This document shows, piece by piece, positions 38,860-48,108 of a DNA stretch of 64,000 bases. Position 1 is the stretch's first letter; every line of letters begins with the position of its first letter. Origin of the DNA: Paenibacillus sp. SC116 (lineage in GTDB: Bacteria; Bacillota; Bacilli; Paenibacillales; Paenibacillaceae); assembly GCF_024733555.1 (NCBI RefSeq), contig NZ_JANIOF010000001.1:1-64000 (forward strand), given 5' to 3'. The position numbers and the translations under genes were made by a program. Below the pieces are notes generated by a model. That model saw nothing but the letters and a program-made list of their open reading frames with translations, searched no databases and was not told where the DNA came from.

Positions 38860-40803
38860 ATGAGGAAATGGATGGTTGTGCTGGTTGCTGTATTTGTGTG
38901 GGTCGTGAGTACCGTGGAGACGGCTTCTGCTACAGATCACTCATCTACAAGTTCAGCAAAAATTGTGGACGTGTTAAATGAAAATATCATGTTGCTGGAA
39001 GATGGAAGTTTGTGGCGTGGCGCTGGAGTACTTAAATATTTGGACAAAACGAATTTTATATCTATTGTAGGAGATTTTGATAAGGGTTGGGGATTGACGA
39101 AAGATGGAGAAGTTTTCTCATGGCAAGACGGGAACCCTCATTTGACTCGAAGACCTGCTCTTCAACAAATTGTGCAACTTGGTAATGGTTATGGCGTCAA
39201 ACAAGATGGTACAGTCTGGTCTCGTTATGGTCAAATAGACGGTTTGCGTCAGATAAAATGGTTGAGTTCTTATGATCAATTTCACGCTGCTTTGGATCAG
39301 GAAGGAACGATTTATAGGTGGCATTCGGATACTCCCTATCAGCTTGAGAAAGTAGGAAATGTTCCGACAGCATCAAAAATATACCTATTTGAAGATCAAA
39401 TTGCTTTAATTGACCGGGATAAAACAGCTGCTTACTATGATACGGCGGTTGCAACTCCAATCACAATTGCTTCTGGAGTAAAAGATTTAGTATGGAGAGA
39501 TTCGAACCGACTTGTACTTGTAAAAGAAGATGGGACAGTGTGGAACGCTGTTTTAAACAATAACGAGTTTGTACTAACGCAAGATCAAAGATTCACATCT
39601 AGTGTACGGGTAGTTGTTTCCTCAACATCTGATAACTATAACCTGTTGGTGATGCAAAAAGATGGAACGTGGTTGAGTTCCTCTAATGATAAAATTACTA
39701 CGATGAAAGCGCCTACGTTAACGAGTGTGAAAGTCAAATTGCCTAAGCAGAAAGTCAAAGTAGGTGAGTCTTTCTCTATTAAATTCGAAGAACAGTATTC
39801 AAACGGATACAAAGAAGAACGCTTTTCTCAACAGCATGAATTGCAATTTAGTATGCCACAGCATGTTGTGCAGTTAAAAAATAATTCATTTAAGGCAAAA
39901 GCTGTTGGTGAAATCACGTTTCAAGGAACTGTGTCGGGGGAGAAAGCTGAAGGAAAGATTTGGGTAACCTCAGATAAGCCGCTGCAAAAAGCAGTGCAAA
40001 AAGACGGTGTGTTATATGTGCCGCTAAAATCCTTGTTTGAAACGATAGGCGGTACATTAACTTTTGACTCGAACGTTAAAAAATACCACATTCAGCTGGG
40101 TTCTAAACAGATTAAGTTACAGGTAGGCAGTAAAGTTGCTTGGTTGGACGGGCAGAAAATTGTCATGAAGGGTCCTGTCCATGCGAATGGAAAAACAATC
40201 GTTTTTCCAGCTGAGTTGCTGAAACATACCTCGAAAGCGGTAATCACATGGGATAAAGAGTATAAACGGGCAGTGCTGAACTTTGGTCAAGCTCGAATGA
40301 TGGTAGAATCCGATGAAACGGCAAAAGTGTTCAAAAACGAACGATTAGGAACGTTGGTCAGATTTATTGGGGTAACTTACTGGATTAATGACTTCCATGG
40401 TTGGGAACGATTTAACAAGGTAACGGTAACTGATATTAGGCCAGTACAACAAACGGGTGATTTTATTATCGTATTTAAGCACGCTAATGGAAAAACGATA
40501 CACAGTGTTAATTTGCCTGAGCATCTAGTAGAGTTCGCTTTGACGCATGAATCTATCTTTTTGCATTATGATCCTTACAAACGATATAACTGGCCGAAGC
40601 CGATTTGGGATAAAGTAAAAAAAGGAATTATATCCCTCGGCATGACAAAAGAACAAGTCTTACTATCCTGGGGTACACCTCAAGATACCACCTATACTTC
40701 AAGTCCTAACCTTGTCCTAGAATTGTGGACGTATCGTAATGAAGGGAAATTTAGTATTATTACATTTAGAAATGGAACGGTGTCGAGACTCTATCAGTCG
40801 TAA
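38860..40803 (+). CDS. Secreted stalk-domain protein (RCC1-like + copper-amine-oxidase N-terminal-like + BamE-like tail)
   Basis: 647 residues from ATG 38860, correctly spaced from AAAGGGG; ATG 38854 is too close to it. Signal peptide MRKWMVVLVAVFVWVVSTVE ending near ASA. Residues about 40-280 hold repeated blades of the form DGxxWxxxG/S (LEDGSLWRG, TKDGEVFSW, KQDGTVWSR, KEDGTVWNA, QKDGTWLSS), like RCC1 beta-propellers. Residues about 370-480 are a copper-amine-oxidase N-terminal-like stalk domain (VLYVPLKSLFETIGGTLTFD). The last 60 (ISLGMTKEQVLLSWGTPQDT and W-x-Y later) resemble the BamE/SmpA fold. It probably acts at the cell surface; function unknown. Single gene. Confidence 0.7.
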   Translation: MRKWMVVLVAVFVWVVSTVETASATDHSSTSSAKIVDVLNENIMLLEDGSLWRGAGVLKYLDKTNFISIVGDFDKGWGLTKDGEVFSWQDGNPHLTRRPALQQIVQLGNGYGVKQDGTVWSRYGQIDGLRQIKWLSSYDQFHAALDQEGTIYRWHSDTPYQLEKVGNVPTASKIYLFEDQIALIDRDKTAAYYDTAVATPITIASGVKDLVWRDSNRLVLVKEDGTVWNAVLNNNEFVLTQDQRFTSSVRVVVSSTSDNYNLLVMQKDGTWLSSSNDKITTMKAPTLTSVKVKLPKQKVKVGESFSIKFEEQYSNGYKEERFSQQHELQFSMPQHVVQLKNNSFKAKAVGEITFQGTVSGEKAEGKIWVTSDKPLQKAVQKDGVLYVPLKSLFETIGGTLTFDSNVKKYHIQLGSKQIKLQVGSKVAWLDGQKIVMKGPVHANGKTIVFPAELLKHTSKAVITWDKEYKRAVLNFGQARMMVESDETAKVFKNERLGTLVRFIGVTYWINDFHGWERFNKVTVTDIRPVQQTGDFIIVFKHANGKTIHSVNLPEHLVEFALTHESIFLHYDPYKRYNWPKPIWDKVKKGIISLGMTKEQVLLSWGTPQDTTYTSSPNLVLELWTYRNEGKFSIITFRNGTVSRLYQS

Positions 40804-41017
40804 AGCCTACTAAAATATAAGAATTGGACATATTCCACTTTATAATGTTGATTGACTAGCCAGATTTTACGATATACTTACAATCGTATAGGTAGCATGT
40901 AAGTACACTAAGTATTATAAGCATCATAAGTAAGGTAGATATCTAACCTGCAGAATGGAACTTTGAAAAAAGCCCCATTTTGCGGGTTATTTTTGTATGA
41001 TTCATTTCCATTTTAAC

Positions 41018-41072
41018 TGTAAGTTTATTGTAAGGTTTCTGAAAGAAGTGAGAAAGACATTTATTTTACAAT
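41018..41072 (+). promoter_or_regulatory. Four-fold 11-base-spaced operator and promoter, copy 1
   Basis: Hexamers TGTAAG (41018), TGTAAG (41029), TGAAAG (41040) and AGAAAG (41051), each starting exactly 11 bases after the last. Ten bases after the final hexamer comes TACAAT (41067-41072) as -10. There is no -35 consensus. This suits tandem binding of an OmpR/PhoB-type response regulator that activates transcription. Confidence 0.7.
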
Positions 41073-41137
41073 ACAAATATTACCTAAAAATGCAGTCATG
41101 GAGTTAAAAGAGTAACCATACTGAGGGAGGTATGTTC

Positions 41138-43207
41138 ATGAAAAAAAGTAAAAGAGTACTTTCGTTGCTATGTGCACTTATGATGTTATCTTCATCGCTT
41201 CCGATATCTGTTGCCGCTGCTACAAAGGATGCTTCGGTCAATCAACCTACGCAGCATGCTATCGCAGCTACGCCAGCAGCTAAAAAAGCGGCTGTGCCAT
41301 TGACCAAGGCAAATGTGGAGAAGTTCACGAAGGAGTTCTTTGCTAACCCAGCTATTAAAAATAGGATAGCCGGAGCAGTAGTCACTGTCGTAAAAGGCGA
41401 CGAAGTGCTGCTTGAAGAGGGGTTTGGGTACGCAGATAAAGAGCAGAAGAAGCGGGTAGATCCAGAGGAAACGTTGTTCTTTATCGGCTCTGTATCGAAA
41501 ATATTTACGGCGACAGCGGTCATGCAGCTCGTGGAGCAAGGGAAAATTGATCTGAACGCAGATATAACCAAGTATTTGGGCGATGTCAAAATAAAAAATG
41601 AAACTGGAAGTCCTGTTACTGTGAAGGATTTGCTTACACATACGAGTGGGGTAGATTATGCGGATGCGGGATTTGTTATTGATGCAGAGCTGGATCCCAA
41701 AGCTCATTATTCCATTAAAGATGAATTGCTGAACAATAAGGTTCGAATTGTTAATAAACCTGGTGAAGTATATAGCTATGACAATTTTGCATCCCAATTG
41801 CAAGGATATATGGTTGAACAAGTAACGGGCCAAACATTCGAAGCGTATGCAAATGAACATCTATTTGAAGTGCTGGATATGGAAAATACGAGCTTTGTGC
41901 TGGAGAAAGATAGATTTCATAAATTGGCTAGTTCTTATGATTGGCATGGGAATAAGTTAAAGCCAGCTTTATTTAAGCCAACGGTGTTGCCAGAAGGATC
42001 TATGTCATCTACAGGCGAGGATATGGCTAATTATATGTTAGCCGTCCTGAATGGTGGAGTTTTTGGAGAGGAACGATTATTGAGCAAAGATTCTTTAACA
42101 AAGATGCTTACCCCACAAGTAAGTATTCATCCTTCTGTACCGAACATGACCTTTGGCTTTGAGTTTTATAATCATCATTTGTTCAACGGACATAACTTTG
42201 TGTCGAAGGGTGGGGGATTGCCCGGATTTACTTCTCAGGTTACGTTTTTGCCTGACAAAAAAGTTGGTGTATTTATAAGTGACAATCAAGGAAGCAGTCT
42301 ATATGCTCCTTATATGGAAGCATTTATGGATCATTTCTATCCAGATGAAAGGCCAGCTCCGAAGTATTTGCAATCGACCCAACAAGAACTTGCAAAATTT
42401 GAAGGGCGATATGCAAATCTGCGGTCGGGATATGAAGTGACAGAAATTAAAGCGAACAGCGATGGATCGTTAACCGTCAATGATCTACTCGGCAGTATGA
42501 CGTATCGTCAAGTTGATCCGTTTCTCTTTTTAAGTGAAGAAGGTTTGCCTTTAGCATTTAAAGAAGAGAACGGTAAGGTGAAGTATATCTACACATCACT
42601 AACCTTTGTAAGCTGGGCAGAGAAACTTGAAGCACCAGTTGTTTATAAGGATGTGGCAGGAAATCACCCGTATCGTACGTATATAGATGGTTTGAGCCCG
42701 ATAGTTACATTAGGTGAGAAAGATACTGATTTGTTTGAAACGACTAAAGAAATGACGCGTGCCGAGTTTATTCATGTGTTGATCGAATTGCTTGATGTAG
42801 GCTACCGACATCATAAAGAGCCAGCCTTTAAAGATGTGGAGGGACACAAATATGTGGATGCTATTAATGAGGCGGTACGTCTCAAGATCATTGATGCATC
42901 GCAAGTTAACGATAGGAAGTTCGAGCCAGATCAAATCATAAAGCGTCAAGAGGCAGCGGTTTGGCTTTATAGCTTCCTAAAACAGTATCCTGTAATGCCG
43001 ACACCGCCTGTAAAGCTTGCAGGAGAGACGGACGAATGGGCAAAGGAAGCAGTTCAGTATATGGCTACGTTCGGTTTCTACGGTCCTGAAGTAATTAAAC
43101 ATCAGGATGGGGCCATTGATTACTTGTCCAAAAAAGGGTTGAAGCGTCAAGAAGCCGCGGCTATCCTTTATCAACTTGTGTATCCTTATCACGCTAAGAG
43201 AGGTTAA
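41138..43207 (+). CDS. Secreted serine hydrolase (beta-lactamase fold) with C-terminal SLH domains, copy 1
   Basis: 689 residues from ATG 41138, behind GGGAGG. Signal peptide (MKKSKRVLSLLCALMMLSSS, cleavage near AAA). Residues about 55-400: class C beta-lactamase/DD-peptidase fold with SVSK (nucleophile Ser and Lys), YSYDNFASQLQGY (Tyr-x-Asn), and a late SKGGGLPG loop like the KTG box. Residues 400-500: beta-rich lipocalin-like domain. From about 510: three SLH-like domains (TRAEFIHVLIELLD, KRQEAAVWLYSF, KRQEAAAILYQL) anchoring it to the cell wall. Possible D-Ala peptidase, D-stereospecific peptidase or esterase. First of three tandem copies. Confidence 0.85.
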   Translation: MKKSKRVLSLLCALMMLSSSLPISVAAATKDASVNQPTQHAIAATPAAKKAAVPLTKANVEKFTKEFFANPAIKNRIAGAVVTVVKGDEVLLEEGFGYADKEQKKRVDPEETLFFIGSVSKIFTATAVMQLVEQGKIDLNADITKYLGDVKIKNETGSPVTVKDLLTHTSGVDYADAGFVIDAELDPKAHYSIKDELLNNKVRIVNKPGEVYSYDNFASQLQGYMVEQVTGQTFEAYANEHLFEVLDMENTSFVLEKDRFHKLASSYDWHGNKLKPALFKPTVLPEGSMSSTGEDMANYMLAVLNGGVFGEERLLSKDSLTKMLTPQVSIHPSVPNMTFGFEFYNHHLFNGHNFVSKGGGLPGFTSQVTFLPDKKVGVFISDNQGSSLYAPYMEAFMDHFYPDERPAPKYLQSTQQELAKFEGRYANLRSGYEVTEIKANSDGSLTVNDLLGSMTYRQVDPFLFLSEEGLPLAFKEENGKVKYIYTSLTFVSWAEKLEAPVVYKDVAGNHPYRTYIDGLSPIVTLGEKDTDLFETTKEMTRAEFIHVLIELLDVGYRHHKEPAFKDVEGHKYVDAINEAVRLKIIDASQVNDRKFEPDQIIKRQEAAVWLYSFLKQYPVMPTPPVKLAGETDEWAKEAVQYMATFGFYGPEVIKHQDGAIDYLSKKGLKRQEAAAILYQLVYPYHAKRG

Positions 43208-43245
43208 GTTGATCGAAGCTACATCCAAAATATAGTTAAAAATGC

Positions 43246-43290
43246 AGGCTGTATGATTACATGTAAAATCATGTGTTCATGCAGCCTTTT
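43246..43290 (+). terminator. Terminator of copy 1
   Basis: AGGCTG (43246-43251) with CAGCCT (43282-43287) and internal ACATG/CATGT pairing, T tail. The sequence GGCTGTATGATTACATG recurs after copies 2 and 3. Confidence 0.75.
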
Positions 43291-43348
43291 CGATTTAGCG
43301 GATTGACTTTAGTATGAAATGTTTTGTAGGGATCGTTTAATGCCTATT

Positions 43349-43403
43349 TGTAAGTTTAATGTAAGGTTGCTGAAAGAAGTGAGAAAGACGGATATTTTAC
43401 AAT
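43349..43403 (+). promoter_or_regulatory. Four-fold 11-base-spaced operator and promoter, copy 2
   Basis: TGTAAG (43349), TGTAAG (43360), TGAAAG (43371), AGAAAG (43382), then TACAAT (43398-43403). Same spacing as copy 1, while the bases between the hexamers vary at several positions. Confidence 0.7.
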
Positions 43404-43467
43404 ACAGATATTACCTGGAAATACAATCATGGAGTTAGAGGATTAACTATACTGAGGAGGTATGATC

Positions 43468-45540
43468 ATGAAAAAAAGTAAAAAAGCACTCTCACTGTTA
43501 TGCGCACTTATGATGTTATCTGCATCACTCCCTATGTCTGTCGCGGCTGCAACAACAGAAGCACAGGTAAACCAACCAACGCAGCAAGCGGTTGCGACGG
43601 CAAAGCCAGCATCAAAAAAAGCGACAATTCCGTTGACCAAGGCGAATGTGGAGAAGTTCACGAAAGAGTTTTTTGCCAACCCAGATATTAAGAAAATGGT
43701 AACCGGAGCAGTAGTTACCGTCGTAAAAGGTGATGAAGTACTGCTTGAGCAAGGGTACGGGTACGCAGATAAAGAGAAGAAGAAACAAGTAGATTCGGAA
43801 GAAACATTGTTCTATATCGGTTCCGTGTCCAAAGTATTTACTGCGACAGCCGTGCTGCAATTGGTAGAGCAAGGAAAGATTGATCTAAATGCGGATATCA
43901 CGAAATATCTCGGTGACGTTAAAATTAAAAACGAAACGGGAAGTCCGGTTACAGTGAAGGATTTGCTTACACATACGAGTGGGGTAGAACACGCAGACAC
44001 GGGATTTTCTCTCGATGCGGAGCTGGATTCAAAACCCTACTATTCTATGAAAGATGAATTGCTGAACAATACGTTCCGCATCGTAAATAAGCCTGGTGAA
44101 GTATACAGCTATGATAATTTCGCCTCCCAGTTGCAAGGATATATCGTTGAACAAGTAACGGGGCAAAAATTTGAGGATTATGCAAAAGAGCATTTATTTG
44201 AAGTGCTGGATATGGAGAATACGAGCTATGTGTTAGAGAAAGATGATGCGGATCAGTTGGCTAGTTCTTATGACTATAAAGGGAATAAGTTGAAGCCATT
44301 AGTATTTAAGCCAACGGTATTGCCAGAGGGCTCGATGTCATCGACAGGTGAAGATATGGCTAATTACATGCTAACTGTGCTTAATAACGGAGTTTTTGAA
44401 GGGGAACGACTGTTGAGCAAAGATTCGTTGACGAAGATGCTTACCCCACAAGTAAGTATTCACCCTGATGTCCCAAATATGACCTACGGCTTTGAATATT
44501 ATACCCATCCTCTATTTAACGGACATAACTTTGTGTTGAAAGGTGGAAATGTACCTGGATTTGCTTCGCAGGTCTCCTTCTTGCCTGATAAGAAAGTTGG
44601 TGTCTTTATAAGCGACAACCAAGGAAGCAATATACGGACTGCCTACATGTCAGCCTTTATGGATCACTTCTATCCAGATGAAAGACCTGCTCCAACATAC
44701 TTACAACCAACTCAACAGCAGCTTACGAAATTCGAAGGACGCTATAAAAATTTACGTATGGGATTCGATGTTACCGAAATTAAAGCGAATAGCGATGGGT
44801 CACTAACCGTATATGATGGGCTTGGCAGCACGAAATATCGTCAAGTAGATCCGCTTCTCTTTTTAAGTAATGAAGGATTCCCGTTAGCATTTAAAGAAGT
44901 GGACGGTAAGGTGAAGTATATCTATACGTTACTGAACTTTGTTACCTGGGCGGAAAAGCTTGAAGCGCCAGTTGCTTATAAAGATGTGGCAGGGGATCAT
45001 CCGTATCGCAAGTATGTGGATGGACTAAGCCCACTTGTTGTATTAGGTGAGGAAGGTTCAAATGTATTGGAACCAGCTAAAGAAATGACTCGCGCCGAGT
45101 TCATTCACGTGTTGTTAGAATTGTTTGATTTAGGATATCGTCACCATGATAAGCCGGCCTTTAAAGATGTGGAGGGGCACAAGTATGTGGATGCTATTAA
45201 TGCGGCGGTTCAAATCAAAATCATTGATGCTAAGAAAGTTAAGGATGGAAAGTTCGAGCCAGATAGAATCATTGAGCGTCAAGAGGTAGCGGTATGGATG
45301 CACAATTTCTTAAAAGAGTATCCTACTATGCCTAAACAGCCAGTTAAGCTTGCAGGAACGACGGATGAGTGGGCAAAAGAAGCGGTTCAGTATTTGGCAA
45401 CGCACGGTTTCTATGGCCCTGAAGTCATAAAAAATCAAGATGGTTCCATCGACTTCTTGTCCAAAAAAGGCTTAAAGCGTCAAGAAGCGGCGGCTATCCT
45501 TTATAATCTCGTGTATCCGTATCACTCAGAGGGGAAGTAA
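43468..45540 (+). CDS. Secreted serine hydrolase (beta-lactamase fold) with SLH domains, copy 2
   Basis: 690 residues from ATG 43468, behind GAGGAGG. Same plan as copy 1: signal peptide, SVSK motif in LFYIGSVSKVFTATAVLQLV, YSYDNFASQLQGYIVEQVTG, KGGNVPGFASQ loop, a middle beta domain (RYKNLRMGFDVTEIKANSDG), three SLH-like domains ending in QEAAAILYNLVYPYH. Catalytic residues intact. Copies 1 and 2 differ throughout, so the duplication is old enough for divergence. Like its siblings it should sit on the cell surface. Confidence 0.85.
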   Translation: MKKSKKALSLLCALMMLSASLPMSVAAATTEAQVNQPTQQAVATAKPASKKATIPLTKANVEKFTKEFFANPDIKKMVTGAVVTVVKGDEVLLEQGYGYADKEKKKQVDSEETLFYIGSVSKVFTATAVLQLVEQGKIDLNADITKYLGDVKIKNETGSPVTVKDLLTHTSGVEHADTGFSLDAELDSKPYYSMKDELLNNTFRIVNKPGEVYSYDNFASQLQGYIVEQVTGQKFEDYAKEHLFEVLDMENTSYVLEKDDADQLASSYDYKGNKLKPLVFKPTVLPEGSMSSTGEDMANYMLTVLNNGVFEGERLLSKDSLTKMLTPQVSIHPDVPNMTYGFEYYTHPLFNGHNFVLKGGNVPGFASQVSFLPDKKVGVFISDNQGSNIRTAYMSAFMDHFYPDERPAPTYLQPTQQQLTKFEGRYKNLRMGFDVTEIKANSDGSLTVYDGLGSTKYRQVDPLLFLSNEGFPLAFKEVDGKVKYIYTLLNFVTWAEKLEAPVAYKDVAGDHPYRKYVDGLSPLVVLGEEGSNVLEPAKEMTRAEFIHVLLELFDLGYRHHDKPAFKDVEGHKYVDAINAAVQIKIIDAKKVKDGKFEPDRIIERQEVAVWMHNFLKEYPTMPKQPVKLAGTTDEWAKEAVQYLATHGFYGPEVIKNQDGSIDFLSKKGLKRQEAAAILYNLVYPYHSEGK

Positions 45541-45577
45541 GTAAAATCAGTTTTTTAAAGTTTAGCTGAAAAAAGGT

Positions 45578-45624
45578 AGGCTGTATGATTACATGAACAA
45601 ATCATGTTTTCATGCGGCCTTTTT
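45578..45624 (+). terminator. Terminator of copy 2
   Basis: AGGCTG (45578-45583) pairs with CGGCCT (45615-45620) with internal pairing of ACATGA and TCATGT, then five T. Related to the terminators of copies 1 and 3. Confidence 0.75.
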
Positions 45625-45687
45625 ACTGCACCAATATAGATCTTTATTCGTATAAAAAAATGTATGAATCCTTGTTTTATACTCAAT

Positions 45688-45742
45688 TGTAAGTTTATAG
45701 TAAGGTTACTGAAAGAAGCGAGAAAGATAGATTTTTTGAAAT
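45688..45742 (+). promoter_or_regulatory. Four-fold 11-base-spaced operator and promoter, copy 3
   Basis: TGTAAG (45688), AGTAAG (45699), TGAAAG (45710), AGAAAG (45721), then TGAAAT (45737-45742) at the -10 position. Spacing is conserved; one hexamer and the -10 box are weaker than in copies 1 and 2, so expression may be lower. Confidence 0.65.
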
Positions 45743-45805
45743 ACATATATTACCTGCAAAACAGTCATGGAAATAATAGATTTGCCATACTGAGGGGGTA
45801 CGAGT

Positions 45806-47878
45806 ATGAAGAAAAGTAAAAAATCACTCGCACTGCTATGTGCCTTAATGATGTCATATGCATCGCTTCCTATATTTGCTGCGACTGCTACTACAAAGGA
45901 TGTACCGATCAGTCAACCGACTCGTCAAGAAGTGGCGGCAAAACCAGCAGCTAAAAGAGCAGCTGTTCCGTTAACGAAGGAAAATGTGGAGAAGTTTACG
46001 AAGGAGTTCTTTGCCAACCCGAATCTTCAAAAATGGGCAACCGGAGCTGTAGTTTCCGTCGTAAAAGGCGACGAAGTGCTGCTTAACGAAGGATACGGAT
46101 ATAAGGATAGAGAAACGAAGCAGAAGATAGATCCGGAAGAGACTTTGTTCTATATCGGCTCCGTATCGAAAGTATTTACGGCAACAGCGGTTATGCAGTT
46201 AATTGAGCAGGGGAAGATTGATTTAGATGCTGATATAACGAAGTATTTGGGCGACATTAAAATTAAAAACGAAACGGGAAGTCCGGTTACGGTGAAGGAT
46301 TTACTCACTCATACGAGCGGTGTGGATTATGCGGATACCGGATTCAGCATAGACGCGGAGTTGGATTCGAATAACTATTATTCCATGAAGGACGAGCTAC
46401 GGAACAATACATTCCGTATTATAAATAAGCCTGGTACCGTTTATAGCTATGATAATTTTGCGTCTCAGCTGCAAGGATTTATTGTTGAACAAGTAACAGG
46501 TCAGAAATTTGAAGATTATGCAGAAAAGCACTTGTTTGACGTATTGGATATGGAGAATTCGAGCTTTGTGCTAGAGAAAGATAAGGCAGATCAGTTGGCC
46601 AGTTCTTATGATTGGAAGGGGGAAAAGCTAAAGCCTGCCGTCTTTAAACCGACGGTAATGCCAGAGGGATCGATGTCATCTACAGGTAAGGATATGGCTA
46701 ATTATATGTTAGCTGTGCTGAATGGCGGAGTTTTTGAAGGCAAACAATTATTGAGCAAAGATTCTTTGACGAAAATGCTCACTCCTCAAGTGAGTATTCA
46801 TCCGGCGGTACCGAATATGACATACGGCTTTGAGTATTATACCCATCATGAGTTTAACGGACATAATTTTGTGTTAAAAAGCGGAAATATACCTGGATTT
46901 GTGTCCCAAGTTGCCTTCCTACCTGATAAGAATATTGGCGTATTTATAAGCAGCAACCAATATAATAACTTGCGTGGCATCTACATGTCGGCGTTTATGG
47001 ATCACTTCTATCCAGATGAAAGACCTACTCCCAAATATTCACAACCCTCCCAACAGCAGCTTTTGAAATTTGAAGGGCGCTATAGAAATTTGCGCGAGGG
47101 ATACAATGTAACACAAATAAAAGCGAATAGCGATGGTTCTATAACGGTGATTGATGGTATGGGTACTACCATATTTCGTCAAGTAGATTCACTTTTCTTT
47201 TTAAGCGAAGAGGGCTTCCCGTTAGCATTTAAAGAAGAAGACGGTAAGGTGAAGTATATTTATACGTTACTACACGGTCTTAGTTGGGCAGAGAAACTTG
47301 AAGCATCAGTAGTCTATACAGATATCGTGGAAGATCATCCGTATCGCAAATATATAGATGGCTTGAGTCCTTTAGTTGCATTTGGTGAGGAAGGATCAAC
47401 TGTACTGGAACCGACGAAGGAAATGACGCGTGCGGAGTTTGCTCATTTGCTGATGGAACTATTTGATTTCGGGTATCGACACCACGATAAACCGGCATTT
47501 AAAGATGTGGAGGGACACAAGTATGAAGTAAGTATTAATGAGGCAGTTGTTTACAAAATCATTGATGCATCGATGGTTAAGGATGGAAAGTTCGAGCCAG
47601 ATCGAATGATAGAGCGTCAAGAGGCAGCAGTATGGATGTACAAGGTATTGAAAACTTTTCAAACTGCACCGAAACCGCCAGTTAAGCTTGCAGGAACGAC
47701 GGATGAGTGGGCAAAAGAAGCAGTTCAGTATATGTTAGCGCACGGTTACTATGGACCAGAAGTGATTAAGCATCAGGATGGTTCTATCGACTTTTTGTCC
47801 AAAAAAGGATTGAAGCGTCAAGAAGCAGCAGCTATTCTCTATCGATATGTGTATCCTAATTACTCAGAGAGAAAGTAA
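45806..47878 (+). CDS. Secreted serine hydrolase (beta-lactamase fold) with SLH domains, copy 3
   Basis: 690 residues, ATG behind GAGGGGG. Signal peptide MKKSKKSLALLCALMM onward. SVSK in LFYIGSVSKVFTATAVMQLI, YSYDNFASQLQGFIVEQVTG, and KSGNIPGFVSQ in the KTG-like loop (copy 1 KGGGLPG, copy 2 KGGNVPG). Three SLH-like domains at the end. Catalytic residues intact. The third member of the array may have a different substrate, given the loop and surface changes (inference). Confidence 0.85.
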   Translation: MKKSKKSLALLCALMMSYASLPIFAATATTKDVPISQPTRQEVAAKPAAKRAAVPLTKENVEKFTKEFFANPNLQKWATGAVVSVVKGDEVLLNEGYGYKDRETKQKIDPEETLFYIGSVSKVFTATAVMQLIEQGKIDLDADITKYLGDIKIKNETGSPVTVKDLLTHTSGVDYADTGFSIDAELDSNNYYSMKDELRNNTFRIINKPGTVYSYDNFASQLQGFIVEQVTGQKFEDYAEKHLFDVLDMENSSFVLEKDKADQLASSYDWKGEKLKPAVFKPTVMPEGSMSSTGKDMANYMLAVLNGGVFEGKQLLSKDSLTKMLTPQVSIHPAVPNMTYGFEYYTHHEFNGHNFVLKSGNIPGFVSQVAFLPDKNIGVFISSNQYNNLRGIYMSAFMDHFYPDERPTPKYSQPSQQQLLKFEGRYRNLREGYNVTQIKANSDGSITVIDGMGTTIFRQVDSLFFLSEEGFPLAFKEEDGKVKYIYTLLHGLSWAEKLEASVVYTDIVEDHPYRKYIDGLSPLVAFGEEGSTVLEPTKEMTRAEFAHLLMELFDFGYRHHDKPAFKDVEGHKYEVSINEAVVYKIIDASMVKDGKFEPDRMIERQEAAVWMYKVLKTFQTAPKPPVKLAGTTDEWAKEAVQYMLAHGYYGPEVIKHQDGSIDFLSKKGLKRQEAAAILYRYVYPNYSERK

Positions 47879-47921
47879 GTTAATTGCTATTATTTCCATT
47901 ATATTCATAGATGGAAGGAGT

Positions 47922-47971
47922 ATAGGCTGTATGATTACATGAACGCATGTAATTGTACTAGCCTATTTTTT
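47922..47971 (+). terminator. Terminator of copy 3
   Basis: ATAGGCT (47922-47928) pairs with AGCCTAT (47960-47966), with inner ATTACAT/ATGTAAT pairing, then a T run. Confidence 0.8.
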
Positions 47972-48108
47972 ATTGCATCGAATACAAAAGTACTTGAAAG
48001 GGATAAATCATCGTTTTTCTAAATATCTACAAATCTATATTCTATAAACAAAAGCTACAATTTACTTTACATGAAAAATTTTATATGTGGTTGAAAGTAG
48101 GTGAAAAC

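Noticed and set aside
41018-47971. CRISPR-like or satellite repeat interpretation of the repeated upstream hexamers
   Set aside because: Only four short units occur per promoter with fixed helical spacing and a downstream -10 box; there are no spacers or cas genes.
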